NCBI RefSeq assembly: GCF_018860505.1
Contig: NZ_JAHKPU010000032.1
Coordinates: 62,001-126,000, forward strand
Length of the DNA: 64,000 nt
Origin: Pacificibacter marinus
GTDB lineage: Bacteria > Pseudomonadota > Alphaproteobacteria > Rhodobacterales > Rhodobacteraceae
Direction of reading: 5' to 3'
Below, in pieces: positions 37,137 through 50,142 of the stretch. The translations under genes and the position numbers were made by a program. Under the pieces are notes generated by a model. It had not been told where the DNA came from. It made no database searches and saw only the letters and a program-made list of their open reading frames with translations. Positions within the stretch are counted from its first letter, which is position 1, and every line of letters begins with the position of its first letter.

Positions 37137-37978
37137 TGTCCTTTGTGACCCGATTTGCACCCAGCCCCACGGGGCCGTTGCATCTCGGGCACGCCTATTC
37201 TGCTTGGATCGCCCATGACATGGCCCGCGCCCATGATGGGCGATTTTTACTGCGCTTTGAAGACACAGACCTTGAGCGCTCCAAACCAGAATATATCGCT
37301 CAAATCATTGAAGATCTCACATGGTTAGGTGTGACGTGGGATGAAGCCCCTTCGTTTCAGTCTCAGTCTTTAGATATTTATAATCAAAGCCTTGAAGCCT
37401 TAATTTCACGTGATTTAACCTATCCCTGTAAGTGCAGTCGCAAAGATATCGCAGCCGCATCATCAGCCCCACAAGAGGGTGTGCCGCACCATCTTTACCC
37501 TCAAACCTGTAAACACCGTTTGATGTCAGATCGCCAAAACGGTGACGCGATACGCCTTCATATGGACCGCGCTTGCGACGCTCTGGGTGAGTTTGATTTG
37601 AAATTTCATGAGCTGGGTGACATTAACAGCGGCATATACTCGATTGATAAAAATACACTTATGCGCGACGTTGGTGACATTGTCGTCGGTCGTAAAGATA
37701 TTCAAACCGCCGCCTATTTCATGGCCTCTGCCATAGATGATATGCGCCAAGGGGTCACGCATGTCGTACGTGGCGTCGACCTGTTTGAATTCACTCAAGT
37801 GCAAGTTCTGCTGCTGCATTTATTGGGCCACAGGGCGCCGCTTTATCATCATCATGATCTGATCCGCGATGAGGCAGGCAAACGCTTGGCCAAACGCGAC
37901 GATGCCCGCGCGATATCGAAATACCGCGCCGATGGATACTCTCCACAAGATATCAAGCACTTGGTCGGACTTATTTAA
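37136..37978 (+). CDS. gluQ: Glutamyl-Q tRNA(Asp) synthetase
   Basis: A 280-residue truncated class I glutamyl-tRNA synthetase. PSPTGPLHLGHAYSAW (9-24) contains the HxGH-type site, the KRLAKRD near 250 replaces KMSKS, and the Cys-rich YPCKCS plus a later YPQTC bind zinc. No anticodon-binding domain is present, as expected for GluQRS. The enzyme attaches Glu to queuosine at position 34 of tRNA-Asp. It is co-translated with trmFO, pairing two tRNA-modification enzymes. Confidence 0.95.
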   Translation: MSFVTRFAPSPTGPLHLGHAYSAWIAHDMARAHDGRFLLRFEDTDLERSKPEYIAQIIEDLTWLGVTWDEAPSFQSQSLDIYNQSLEALISRDLTYPCKCSRKDIAAASSAPQEGVPHHLYPQTCKHRLMSDRQNGDAIRLHMDRACDALGEFDLKFHELGDINSGIYSIDKNTLMRDVGDIVVGRKDIQTAAYFMASAIDDMRQGVTHVVRGVDLFEFTQVQVLLLHLLGHRAPLYHHHDLIRDEAGKRLAKRDDARAISKYRADGYSPQDIKHLVGLI

Positions 37979-37984
37979 GTCGAT

Positions 37985-38344
37985 TCAAACCTCTGGTGAC
38001 ATCAACTCAACTGTCTCGCCATCGCGCACGGCCGTATAGAAACATGACCGACGATTGGTGTGGCAAGCTGGCCCCGTTTGATTGACCGTAACCAAGATGC
38101 AATCCTGATCGCAATCAAATCGAAAATCGACCAATTCTTGGACGTGGCCAGAGCTTTCGCCCTTGATCCAAAACGATTGACGTGACCGCGACCAGTAGGT
38201 CACTTTGCCAGTGTCCAAAGTCATGGCGACGGATTTGGCATTCATCCAAGCCAGCATCAAGATCTCGCCCGTCTGCGCATCTTGGGCAATGGCGGGAATG
38301 AGACCTTTGTCATCATATTTTAGAGAGTTGGGATCAAAGGTCAT
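37985..38344 (-). CDS. hisI: Phosphoribosyl-AMP cyclohydrolase
   Basis: A 119-residue HisI. DCDQDC and GPACHTNRRSCFY supply the zinc- and magnesium-binding residues. It opens the adenine ring of PR-AMP, the third step of histidine synthesis. I set the start at 38344, where AGGAAAGGA precedes the ATG and the product begins MTFDPNSLKYDDKGLIPA; the longer frame runs into the divergent promoter. Transcribed away from the scaffold gene with a 64-base shared upstream region. Confidence 0.93.
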   Translation of the reverse strand: MTFDPNSLKYDDKGLIPAIAQDAQTGEILMLAWMNAKSVAMTLDTGKVTYWSRSRQSFWIKGESSGHVQELVDFRFDCDQDCILVTVNQTGPACHTNRRSCFYTAVRDGETVELMSPEV

Positions 38345-38408
38345 GGCGGGTCCTTTCCTATGCCTATCGCATGCCCTATCTAAGACTGTAATTGATGAAA
38401 GGCAAATC

Positions 38409-38855
38409 ATGTCCGCAGATCTTGCATCCCTCTATTCTGGTCGCCTTTTGGCACTGGCCGCAGACATTCCGCATCTTGGTCGCCTAGATGCACCAGATGC
38501 AACTGTACGCGAACGTGCGCCACTGTGCGGATCGACCGTGACAGCGGATGTCGTGGTGCGCGATGGCCGCATCGCCGACTTTGCACAAGACGTCAAAGCC
38601 TGTGCACTTGGCCAAGCTGCTGCGGCTGTATTAGGACAAAATATCATTGGCAGATCTGCTGAAGAGCTGACCACTGCTTTGACGGAACTCAGTGCGTTTC
38701 TCAAAGACGATGGCCCAACCCCTTCTACGCCCTTTGAAGGCTTTGAGGCGCTGCTGCCTGCGCGTGCTTATACAAACCGTCACGCCTCTATTTTGTTGTC
38801 GGTTATAGCCGCACAAAAAGCGATGATCGAAGCAAATTTGGCCTCAACCAGCTAA
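38409..38855 (+). CDS. NifU/IscU-like iron-sulfur scaffold family protein
   Basis: A 148-residue protein with the IscU fold. Two of the three usual ligand cysteines are visible: Cys40 (LCGSTV) and Cys65 (KACALGQA). At the third place, where IscU reads HCS, this protein reads RHAS, so the Cys is Ala. It may be a divergent scaffold or carrier rather than a full IscU. The start is the ATG at 38409 divergent from hisI; the open frame continues upstream through the hisI 5-prime end without support. Confidence 0.85.
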   Translation: MSADLASLYSGRLLALAADIPHLGRLDAPDATVRERAPLCGSTVTADVVVRDGRIADFAQDVKACALGQAAAAVLGQNIIGRSAEELTTALTELSAFLKDDGPTPSTPFEGFEALLPARAYTNRHASILLSVIAAQKAMIEANLASTS

Positions 38856-38880
38856 TCCATTTTGCGCGCGCCTATGGCAC

Positions 38881-38916
38881 AAAAAAAACCGCCGCACTTC
38901 GAATTGAAGGCGGCGG
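38881..38916 (-). terminator. Terminator of the 40-residue miniprotein gene
   Basis: On the minus strand GCGGCGG-like arms (CCGCCGC with GCGGCGG) plus an inner GAAG/CTTC stem form a long hairpin followed by eight Ts. It faces left, ending transcription from the small gene at 39045-39167. Confidence 0.85.
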
Positions 38917-39044
38917 ATAAAGTTGGGATTCAAGCAACAGTTCAGCGGGATGAGGCTCCGCAAGCGGACGGGAATAGGTAAGACGTCTGCAACACCCGTT
39001 GGGACATGAGGTGTCGGTTGGTTGTTTGAATCACAGGCAGAAAC

Positions 39045-39167
39045 TTAGAAAAATGCAGGGGCTATAAGACCTCCGAATAGGATCACCAAAAGGGCGGCAG
39101 CACCGATCATATCTTCGACCAAAGTACCTTGTGAGCGCTCTACAACGGATTTGATATCGCGGATCAT
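39045..39167 (-). CDS. 40-residue single-helix membrane miniprotein
   Basis: Too short for routine gene calling. The ATG at 39165-39167 is preceded by AAAGGACGACACA, a good ribosome site. The peptide begins MIRDIKSVVERSQ, a charged amphipathic start. It continues through TLVEDMIGAAALLVIL into a hydrophobic helix (about 21-35) and ends LIAPAFF. It has its own strong terminator about 130 bases downstream, so a dedicated short transcript is likely. No known function is recognised. A real gene is supported by the ribosome site, terminator and composition. Confidence 0.75.
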   Translation of the reverse strand: MIRDIKSVVERSQGTLVEDMIGAAALLVILFGGLIAPAFF

Positions 39168-39278
39168 TGTGTCGTCCTTTCGTGAGGTTAATAGGTTGTT
39201 GCCTATTTGTTCTCATTTTTAACGACCTGTGTAAAGAACTTTTTAAGAACATTTGCGAACAAAATAAACAGAAACCAG

Positions 39279-43567
<4,289 letters not shown>

Positions 43568-43595
43568 TTAAAAACTGCGTCAGCCCTGAAAATAT

Positions 43596-44309
43596 TTAGG
43601 CACCAATTGCGATTGGGGTTTCCATGTCAACGGGATCAGGGTCACGCAAAACATAGCCGCGGCCCCAAACCGTTTCGATGTAATTGTCACCGTCTGTTGC
43701 GTTTGCAAGCTTCTTGCGTAATTTACAAATAAAGACATCGATGATTTTGAGTTCAGGTTCATCCATGCCACCATAGAGGTGATTGAGGAACATTTCCTTG
43801 GTCAAAGTTGTGCCTTTGCGCAGCGACAAAAGTTCCAACATTTGATATTCTTTACCAGTGAGGTGCACAGGTTTGTTGGCAACAGACACTGTTTTCGCAT
43901 CAAGATTGACCTCGATCTTACCAGTGCCAATCACAGATTGTGAATGCCCTTTTGAGCGACGGATGATGGCGTGGATACGGGCCACCAGTTCTTCGCGGTG
44001 AAATGGTTTGGTCAGATAATCATCCGCACCAAAGCCAAAACCTTTGATTTTGTTTTCAGTGTCGTCAGCACCAGAGAGAATCAGAATTGGCGTTTCGATT
44101 CGTGCGAGACGCAATTGACGCAGCACTTCGTGTCCGTTCATGTCCGGCAAACCAAGATCCAAAAGGATCAGGTCATAATCATAAAGTTTTGCGAGATCGA
44201 TGCCTTCCTCGCCTAAATCCGTCGTGTAGACGTTGAGATTTGCATGTGTCAGCATCAATTCAATGCTTTTTGATGTCGTTGGATCGTCCTCGACCAAAAG
44301 AATACGCAT
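43596..44309 (-). CDS. ctrA: Cell-cycle master response regulator CtrA
   Basis: A 237-residue OmpR-family regulator. The phospho-acceptor is Asp51 ([11 protein letters not shown]), and the receiver and winged-helix regions match CtrA closely ([46 protein letters not shown]). In Caulobacter it controls replication and division; in roseobacters it mainly governs motility, gene transfer agents and quorum-linked traits. The leader has a GANTC site and a near-consensus TTAA-N7-TTAA box. sciP is just upstream on the same strand. Confidence 0.97.
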   Translation of the reverse strand: MRILLVEDDPTTSKSIELMLTHANLNVYTTDLGEEGIDLAKLYDYDLILLDLGLPDMNGHEVLRQLRLARIETPILILSGADDTENKIKGFGFGADDYLTKPFHREELVARIHAIIRRSKGHSQSVIGTGKIEVNLDAKTVSVANKPVHLTGKEYQMLELLSLRKGTTLTKEMFLNHLYGGMDEPELKIIDVFICKLRKKLANATDGDNYIETVWGRGYVLRDPDPVDMETPIAIGA

Positions 44310-44315
44310 TACCTA

Positions 44316-44320
44316 GAGTC
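44316..44320. promoter_or_regulatory. GANTC (CcrM methylation) site in the ctrA leader
   Basis: GAGTC lies 7 bases upstream of the ctrA start codon. In Caulobacter a GANTC site in a ctrA promoter ties its transcription to the replication fork. GANTC occurs by chance every ~256 bases, so this is suggestive only. Confidence 0.35.
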
Positions 44321-44376
44321 TCCGTTGCTAAATTTTTTTTCGAGCATTCGTTCGATAAAAATATTGGCCAAAATGG

Positions 44377-44391
44377 TTAACTACACGTTAC
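44377..44391. promoter_or_regulatory. CtrA-box-like site upstream of ctrA
   Basis: TTAA-CTACACG-TTAC matches the CtrA consensus TTAA-N7-TTAA in seven of eight positions. It lies about 70 bases before the ctrA start, as expected for autoregulation. Confidence 0.5.
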
Positions 44392-44418
44392 TAGTTTTAA
44401 CCTTTTAGCATTCTCAAC

Positions 44419-44697
44419 CTAAGGTTGTCGATATTTTTGCAAAGAAGTGGCTTTTAACGCGATTTCGCCATGATTCTGAATCGCTGTTTTCCAAGAATTG
44501 AACTCTTCTTCACTCAAGCCATAGGTTTTCAAGGCCTCGGTCAAAGGCATCAATCCAAACGCCACGGCTTTGACAATGATCGCTTTGCGCGATGCCACCC
44601 AGCGCCGAGTCTCAGGCGGTGGCAGGTCTGCGCGCGTCATGATACTGCCATCTGGCAAGGTGACGGCACGCGGGCCGTCTACTTTTCTCAAATACAT
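44419..44697 (-). CDS. sciP: CtrA inhibitor SciP (DUF1153 family)
   Basis: A 92-residue helix-turn-helix protein. It has the family core DGSIMTRADLPPPETRRWVASRKA (split as TRADLPPPETRRWV and its flanks) and LSEEEFNSWKTAIQNHG, closely matching Caulobacter SciP, which binds CtrA and blocks transcription activation. Its place directly before ctrA on the same strand repeats the Caulobacter arrangement. The 109-base gap carries the CtrA-box-like and GANTC sites. Confidence 0.9.
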   Translation of the reverse strand: MYLRKVDGPRAVTLPDGSIMTRADLPPPETRRWVASRKAIIVKAVAFGLMPLTEALKTYGLSEEEFNSWKTAIQNHGEIALKATSLQKYRQP

Positions 44698-44770
44698 GGG
44701 CTCACCCTCATCAACTTTACGTATTTGTTTTGACGCAAGGGTCTTAATGGGTGGTGAAACCTGTCATTGA

Positions 44771-44795
44771 GAATATATAGGATTTTCATATATTC
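44771..44795. promoter_or_regulatory. Perfect inverted repeat between sciP and mnmA
   Basis: GAATATAT and ATATATTC are perfect 8-base arms around a nine-base A/T-rich spacer, within the divergent promoter region. It is placed to control sciP, mnmA or both. No regulator can be named. Confidence 0.45.
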
Positions 44796-44822
44796 TGAGC
44801 ATGTTCTGGAAAGGTTTTGTTC

Positions 44823-45980
44823 ATGACTGTTGCTGCACCCGCTACAAAGACACATCCGATCAACTCTCTTGGCTTTGCCAAGCCTCCGTCTGAAACACGG
44901 GTTGTCGTCGCTATGTCCGGCGGAGTGGACAGTTCTGTCGTGGCGGCACAGCTGGCTGAAGAAGGCTATGATGTGGTCGGGGTGACTTTGCAGCTGTATG
45001 ACCACGGAGCTGCTTTGTCGAAAAAGGGTGCTTGCTGTGCGGGACGTGACATTCATGACGCGCGGCGCGTGGCCGAAGAAATGGGTTTTCCGCATTACGT
45101 TTTGGATTATGAGAGCGTGTTCAAGGATGCAGTGATCGATGAATTCGCTGACAGTTATTTGGCGGGGGCGACACCTGTGCCTTGTATTCGCTGCAATGAG
45201 CGGGTGAAATTTAAGGACCTGCTAGAGACGGCCAAAGATTTGGATGCCGATTGCATGGCGACAGGTCACTATATTCAACGCAAAATGGGCAAAGGCGGTG
45301 CAGAATTGCATTCGGCAGCCGATGCCAACCGCGATCAGTCGTATTTCTTGTTCTCAACCACAGAGGCGCAACTCGATTACCTGCGCTTTCCTTTGGGCCA
45401 TTTGGCGTCCAAAGATGAGACCCGTGCGCTGGCTTCGAAATACGGATTGGCCGTGGCGGATAAGCCCGACAGCCAAGACATTTGCTTCGTGCCAAACGGC
45501 AACTACGCCTCTGTGATCGAAAAACTGCGCCCAGGGGCTGCCGAACCTGGTGATATTGTTGACACCGATGGAAACGTATTGGGGCAACATAACGGTGTGT
45601 TGCACTATACAGTCGGGCAACGTCGCGGTCTTGGCATCGGTGGTTTGGCGGATCCTTTGTATGTGGTCAAATTGGATGTTGAGAAAAAGCACGTCATCGT
45701 TGGGCCAAAAGACATGCTCGCCACCCGTAAAATCCCTGTACGTGAGATCAATTGGTTGGGCGACGCACCACTGTCGAGCCGCGAGGAATGGCATGTTCTG
45801 GTACGCGTGCGCTCGACCCGCCCCCCGCGTGAGGCAATCATCCGGCCAATTTCTGATACTGAGGCAGAGGTCGAATTGATCGTCGCCGAAGAAGGTGTGT
45901 CAGCCGGCCAAGCTTGCGTGTTTTACGATGACGACAGTACGCGGATCTTTGGTGGCGGCTGGATTTGGCGTGGATATTAA
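44823..45980 (+). CDS. mnmA: tRNA-specific 2-thiouridylase MnmA
   Basis: A 385-residue enzyme that places sulfur at U34 of tRNA-Lys, -Glu and -Gln. The PP-loop SGGVDSS lies at about 32-38, the first catalytic Cys in PCIRCNE (about 121-126) and the second in DICFVPNG. The C-terminal beta-barrel is complete. Start ATG follows GGAAAGG; a TTG two codons earlier is not needed. Confidence 0.96.
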   Translation: MTVAAPATKTHPINSLGFAKPPSETRVVVAMSGGVDSSVVAAQLAEEGYDVVGVTLQLYDHGAALSKKGACCAGRDIHDARRVAEEMGFPHYVLDYESVFKDAVIDEFADSYLAGATPVPCIRCNERVKFKDLLETAKDLDADCMATGHYIQRKMGKGGAELHSAADANRDQSYFLFSTTEAQLDYLRFPLGHLASKDETRALASKYGLAVADKPDSQDICFVPNGNYASVIEKLRPGAAEPGDIVDTDGNVLGQHNGVLHYTVGQRRGLGIGGLADPLYVVKLDVEKKHVIVGPKDMLATRKIPVREINWLGDAPLSSREEWHVLVRVRSTRPPREAIIRPISDTEAEVELIVAEEGVSAGQACVFYDDDSTRIFGGGWIWRGY

Positions 45981-46005
45981 AGCGATAATTTTATTATAAA
46001 AATGA

Positions 46006-46045
46006 CCCGCGCACATGTTGGATGATCTTCCAAAAGGTGCGCGGG
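46006..46045. terminator. Hairpin between mnmA and the convergent membrane gene
   Basis: CCCGCGCAC and GTGCGCGGG pair perfectly, enclosing a smaller TTGGA/TCCAA stem. It lies between the two stop codons, so it can end both transcripts, though no T-run follows. Confidence 0.65.
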
Positions 46046-46054
46046 CCGTGTCAG

Positions 46055-46543
46055 TTAATGGGCAGGCGTCGCAGGTGCGTTGCTCAAACGGCGAAACGCC
46101 AGAACCATCACATGCGCCATAATGAGTGTCATGCCAACATGGCCGACAAATGACGACTGCGTGTAAGTGCCAAATCCCATCATAAATGTCCGACCGATCA
46201 CTGGCGCCAAAATCCCTTGGGCGACAACCCATAAGATAAATCCAGAGATAAAGCCCGTCAGCCAAACTTTGTTTGGCATCACGAGGCGGATAAAATATGT
46301 GAACAGACCAAACCCTAAGGCTCCGATGATGAAATGCAGTGGAAACGCCACGGTATGAGACAGCTCCACACCCGTAAATTTCATGGTCAACGCAATCACC
46401 AGATTGGATGGCTGTAGGGTGACGCCGAACAAAATCGGTGAAATGAGCCACGCATAAAGCTCAAAGGCGATTTCGCCAATTAAGCCGGACAGCGCGATGG
46501 ATAGAAGTGTTTTCTTATTTGTAAGCGATTGAAAGATGTGCAT
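46055..46543 (-). CDS. Hypothetical four-helix membrane protein
   Basis: 162 residues from the ATG that begins MHIFQSLTNKK; 16 further codons upstream lack support. About four hydrophobic segments are visible (near 13-37, 60-85, 92-120 and 128-150). No Cys/His redox motif is seen. I do not recognise the family; it has the look of small permease- or quinone-associated membrane proteins, but this is only by shape. Confidence 0.7.
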   Translation of the reverse strand: MHIFQSLTNKKTLLSIALSGLIGEIAFELYAWLISPILFGVTLQPSNLVIALTMKFTGVELSHTVAFPLHFIIGALGFGLFTYFIRLVMPNKVWLTGFISGFILWVVAQGILAPVIGRTFMMGFGTYTQSSFVGHVGMTLIMAHVMVLAFRRLSNAPATPAH

Positions 46544-46684
46544 ATTTTTCTCTTTTGATGTATCGCCCTTACCTAAGAACAGGCAACACAAACAACAAGA
46601 AACGTCTTTTCACACCTGATTGTACTTGCGTGATCAAGCCGTGATCTCTCTACGGACGGCGGCTTTGGCAATGCGCTTGAGCCG

Positions 46685-47830
46685 TTACTTTGCAAGCCCT
46701 GCTAAAATTGCCTTTGCTGCACGCACACCTGGTGCTTCACCACCCTGCCCCAAACGCTGCATCGTGAGATCCAGCGCCGCAGTTTGCGCAGTTGGGTTTT
46801 GCAAAACATCACTGAGCGCTGTCGCTATTTTATCAGGCAGGCAGTTTTGCGCCAAAAACTCTGGCACGACTCGGGTTTCGGACACCAGATTGACCAAAGT
46901 CACTGTATCGATCAGCAGTTTGCGTTCGACGATCTTCTGCGTCAGCCATTGCATTTTATAAGCGATCACCATCGGCGTTTGATTGGCGGCAAGCTCAAGT
47001 GACACGGTGCCAGAAGCGGCCAGCGCAATGTCTGCGGCTTTGAAAGCGGCGCGTTTGGCGGTTTTGTCTGAGGCTTCGATCAAGATAGGGGGTACGGGCC
47101 ATTGGGCCGTTTTTTCCCGCACGAGCGTCTCAACCGGTCCGGCCATGGGCAGAACAAAACGTGCGTTGGGATTTGTCTTTGCAAAGAGACCTAGCGCTTT
47201 TCCGAAATCATCAGACAGCCGCGCAACTTCACCCTTACGCGACCCCGGTAGAACCAAAACCAAAGGCGCATCATCGATGCCCTGCGCGGCGCGAAACTGG
47301 GATACTTCCGCATCCGAGGCCACAACTTCGGTCGATACAGGATGCCCGACGAAATCACAGCGCAGGCCCACGGCGTCAAAGTAAGGCGGCTCAAACGGAA
47401 AGAGCGCTAAGACTTGATCGACTTTGGCTGCCATCTTGGCAGCGCGTTCAGGTCGCCATGCCCAAACTGTTGGGGCCACATAATGACAAATGCGCAAATC
47501 GGATTGCGATTTCACAATATCGGCCACGCGTAGGCAAAAATCAGGACTGTCGATGGTCAAAATCACATCAGGTTGCCACGCCAATGCGGCCTCCGCCGTT
47601 TCACGGATGCGGCGTTTGAGGTGAAAATACTTTGGCAGAATTTCCATGATGCCCATAAGCGACAATTCATCCATCGCAAACAGGCTATCCAGCCCCTCAA
47701 CCGCCATCAGGGGCCCGCCAACGCCGCGAAACTCGACATCAGCCAGCTGTTTGAGACCTGCCATAGCCGCGGCGCCCAATTTGTCGCCGGATTGCTCGCC
47801 CGCGATGACAAAAACCTTTAAAGCACTCAT
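46685..47830 (-). CDS. lpxB: Lipid-A-disaccharide synthase LpxB
   Basis: A 381-residue GT-B glycosyltransferase that joins UDP-2,3-diacylglucosamine with lipid X. AGEQSGDKLGA (9-19) corresponds to the conserved GExSGD, and VLPGSRKGEVARL and ASGTVSLELA mark the nucleotide-binding half. Last gene of the envelope operon. The start overlaps the lpxI stop by ATGA. Confidence 0.95.
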   Translation of the reverse strand: MSALKVFVIAGEQSGDKLGAAAMAGLKQLADVEFRGVGGPLMAVEGLDSLFAMDELSLMGIMEILPKYFHLKRRIRETAEAALAWQPDVILTIDSPDFCLRVADIVKSQSDLRICHYVAPTVWAWRPERAAKMAAKVDQVLALFPFEPPYFDAVGLRCDFVGHPVSTEVVASDAEVSQFRAAQGIDDAPLVLVLPGSRKGEVARLSDDFGKALGLFAKTNPNARFVLPMAGPVETLVREKTAQWPVPPILIEASDKTAKRAAFKAADIALAASGTVSLELAANQTPMVIAYKMQWLTQKIVERKLLIDTVTLVNLVSETRVVPEFLAQNCLPDKIATALSDVLQNPTAQTAALDLTMQRLGQGGEAPGVRAAKAILAGLAK

Positions 47831-48618
47831 ATGGCTTTCAGGAAGATACCTGCCTCTTCAATGCGGGATTTGAGCGCTGCACGATCAAGCACGATCACGG
47901 TGTCAGACGGAATCACCAACCCCGCAAGGCCGGCTTTGATCACAGCTTCGATGGTCTTGGGGCCGATGGTCGGCATATCAATACGCAGGTCTTGGTTACG
48001 TTTTGGCGATTTCACAAACACCCCCTTGGCGCGTCGCAGGTGATCGGGAGTCGCCGCGACGTAAGACAGCATAGAATCTGTGCCTTGCAACGTCTCAATC
48101 CCCAAAATCATTCCACCGGCGCAAACAGCCCCTTGGCCCACATCAAGCGGTGACAATGTACTGAGCACCTTTAAAGCGCGTGCGGCGTCTTTGTCATCTT
48201 GTTTGCTGGGCTTTACACCCCAGATCGTGCCTTTTGGCAGCACAAGATCGGGGCAAATATCGACCGCACTCTTGATGTCAAAGCCTTGATCGCCAAACAC
48301 CGCCAAGACCTCGCGCAGTAAAGCATCATCGCCCTTTCCCATCGACATGGCCAGCCGCAGGGCGTGGCGGTCTAGCAAAACAGGGTTCACTTTGGGCCGC
48401 GCCATAGCACCAGCGAAACTCACAGAGGTGACGTCACGGTCTTGTAAGTCTTTGAACAGGCGACCAAGTTTTTCGATCCGCGCAGTGACATGATCAATGC
48501 CCTCAGGCACAAAGCTATCATCCAAAGTCACATAGACAGGCGCCTCCAAAGCCTCGGCCAAAAGGCGGGGCAGATCCCCTGATCCTGCGATGATGGCCGT
48601 TCTGGACACGCGCGTCAC
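47827..48618 (-). CDS. lpxI: UDP-2,3-diacylglucosamine pyrophosphatase LpxI
   Basis: A 263-residue LpxI (formerly DUF1009) enzyme. It makes lipid X from UDP-diacylglucosamine by a route and fold unrelated to LpxH. Family segments include IIAGSGDLPRLLAE (9-22), GIDHVTARIEKLGRL, and the C-terminal DMPTIGPKTIEAVIKAGLAGL. Presence between lpxA and lpxB is diagnostic for alphaproteobacteria. Confidence 0.94.
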   Translation of the reverse strand: MTRVSRTAIIAGSGDLPRLLAEALEAPVYVTLDDSFVPEGIDHVTARIEKLGRLFKDLQDRDVTSVSFAGAMARPKVNPVLLDRHALRLAMSMGKGDDALLREVLAVFGDQGFDIKSAVDICPDLVLPKGTIWGVKPSKQDDKDAARALKVLSTLSPLDVGQGAVCAGGMILGIETLQGTDSMLSYVAATPDHLRRAKGVFVKSPKRNQDLRIDMPTIGPKTIEAVIKAGLAGLVIPSDTVIVLDRAALKSRIEEAGIFLKAI

Positions 48619-48636
48619 CTTATGTGTTGTGAAAGA

Positions 48637-49434
48637 TCATTTTGGCGTCAAAAATCCGCGATCACTATCGCCCATCACAAAAGCAACCATACGGGCCACG
48701 TAGTCACTGTCGAAATCCTCGTGCAAGCGTGCAGCGCGTTCCTTGAATGATCCGTCACCTTGCTTGAGCATTTGAAAGGCTGCGCGCAATTGGTTGATGT
48801 CGTCACGCGCCACGCCACGCCGCTTCAGCCCCACAAGATTGAGACCATCCAGCTCGGCCCGCGGACCTTGGACCAAAGCATGCGGCAAGACATCACCGGT
48901 CACCATAGACAAAGCCCCGATAATGGCACCCTGCCCGATCCGCACCCATTGGTGGATGCCAGACAGGCCGCCGATGATCACGTCATCATCAATAACACAA
49001 TGACCCGCCACCGCGACGGAGTTGACCAAAATCACCCGATTGCCGATTTGCACGTCATGGGCGACATGGGCGCTGGCCATCAGCAGGTTGTCATCGCCCA
49101 CCCGCGTGACCCCACCACCGCCAACTGTGCCCAAATTCATGGTCACATATTCGCGGATGCGGTTGCGCTTGCCGATGATCAATTTGGTCGGTTCGCCATC
49201 ATATTTCAGATCCTGTGGAATCGCACCAATCGAGGCAAACTGGAAAATCACAGTCTCGTCGCCAATCAATGTGTCACCAGACACAACAACATGACTTTTC
49301 AACACAACACCAGCGCCCAACACCACATCAGGCCCAACAAGGCAGAACGGACCGATGTGGCAGTTTTCACCGACAACAGCACCGTTTTCGATCACAGATG
49401 AGGGGTGAATATTTGCGCTTGGATGGATGCTCAT
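48637..49434 (-). CDS. lpxA: UDP-N-acetylglucosamine acyltransferase LpxA
   Basis: A 265-residue left-handed beta-helix acyltransferase with hexapeptide repeats through about 190 residues (IHPSANIHPSSVIENG, VGENCHIGPF). The catalytic His is in AHVAHDVQIGN and a helical C-terminal domain follows. It performs the first step of lipid A synthesis. Confidence 0.96.
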   Translation of the reverse strand: MSIHPSANIHPSSVIENGAVVGENCHIGPFCLVGPDVVLGAGVVLKSHVVVSGDTLIGDETVIFQFASIGAIPQDLKYDGEPTKLIIGKRNRIREYVTMNLGTVGGGGVTRVGDDNLLMASAHVAHDVQIGNRVILVNSVAVAGHCVIDDDVIIGGLSGIHQWVRIGQGAIIGALSMVTGDVLPHALVQGPRAELDGLNLVGLKRRGVARDDINQLRAAFQMLKQGDGSFKERAARLHEDFDSDYVARMVAFVMGDSDRGFLTPK

Positions 49435-49477
49435 GACGGGCTCCGAATATGGAAAATATGACCTGACCCGAAATGGG

Positions 49478-49936
49478 TCACTCTTTTGGAAGATCCATCA
49501 TCGCTGTGAATGACGCTTGGCAGGCCACTTCGCCATCAACTTCTGCACGGCCTTCAAATTTCCAAACCTTGCCGCCACCGCGTTTTGTTGTGATGTGCAT
49601 TTTCAACACGTCACCAGGAACGACTTTGCGGCGAAATTTGCAGGATTCGATCGACATGAAATAAACTAGGAAGTCTTTGTCCGCGAGACCGTTTTCAACG
49701 CCCACCATCACAGCGGCAGTTTGCGCCATGGCTTCGACGATTGTCACCCCAGGCATGATCGGCGCGCCAGGGAAATGGCCTTGGAAATGGGGTTCGTTAA
49801 AGGACACGTTTTTGATGCCGGTACAGGTCTGGTCACCATCGATATCAACCACACGATCCACCAGTAAAAACGGATAACGATGCGGGATAATGCGTTGAAT
49901 GAGATCAATATCTGCGGTTTTGAAGCTCTCTGTCAT
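49478..49936 (-). CDS. fabZ: 3-hydroxyacyl-ACP dehydratase FabZ
   Basis: A 152-residue hotdog-fold enzyme. [10 protein letters not shown] carries the N-terminal conserved region, and [14 protein letters not shown] has the catalytic His; the Glu lies in VEAMAQ. It supplies hydroxyacyl/unsaturated chains for lipid A and phospholipids. It lies between ompH and lpxA, the usual order. Confidence 0.95.
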   Translation of the reverse strand: MTESFKTADIDLIQRIIPHRYPFLLVDRVVDIDGDQTCTGIKNVSFNEPHFQGHFPGAPIMPGVTIVEAMAQTAAVMVGVENGLADKDFLVYFMSIESCKFRRKVVPGDVLKMHITTKRGGGKVWKFEGRAEVDGEVACQASFTAMMDLPKE

Positions 49937-50142
49937 GTCCGTCCCTTGTCTTTTCGTATCTCTGCCCCGTTTGTGGGGGTATTATGTTGCATGAAGATCA
50001 TGCTCAGGTGCCTCAGATATGTCCCGCGACAGCTGTCTTGCAGGTCGATAATGAGATCTTAGGTCTTTATATACAATACACTAGGTGGTGTCTGTATCAA
50101 TGGCGTGTGGTTATGACAAGTCAGCTTAAACCTTTGGTGAGA

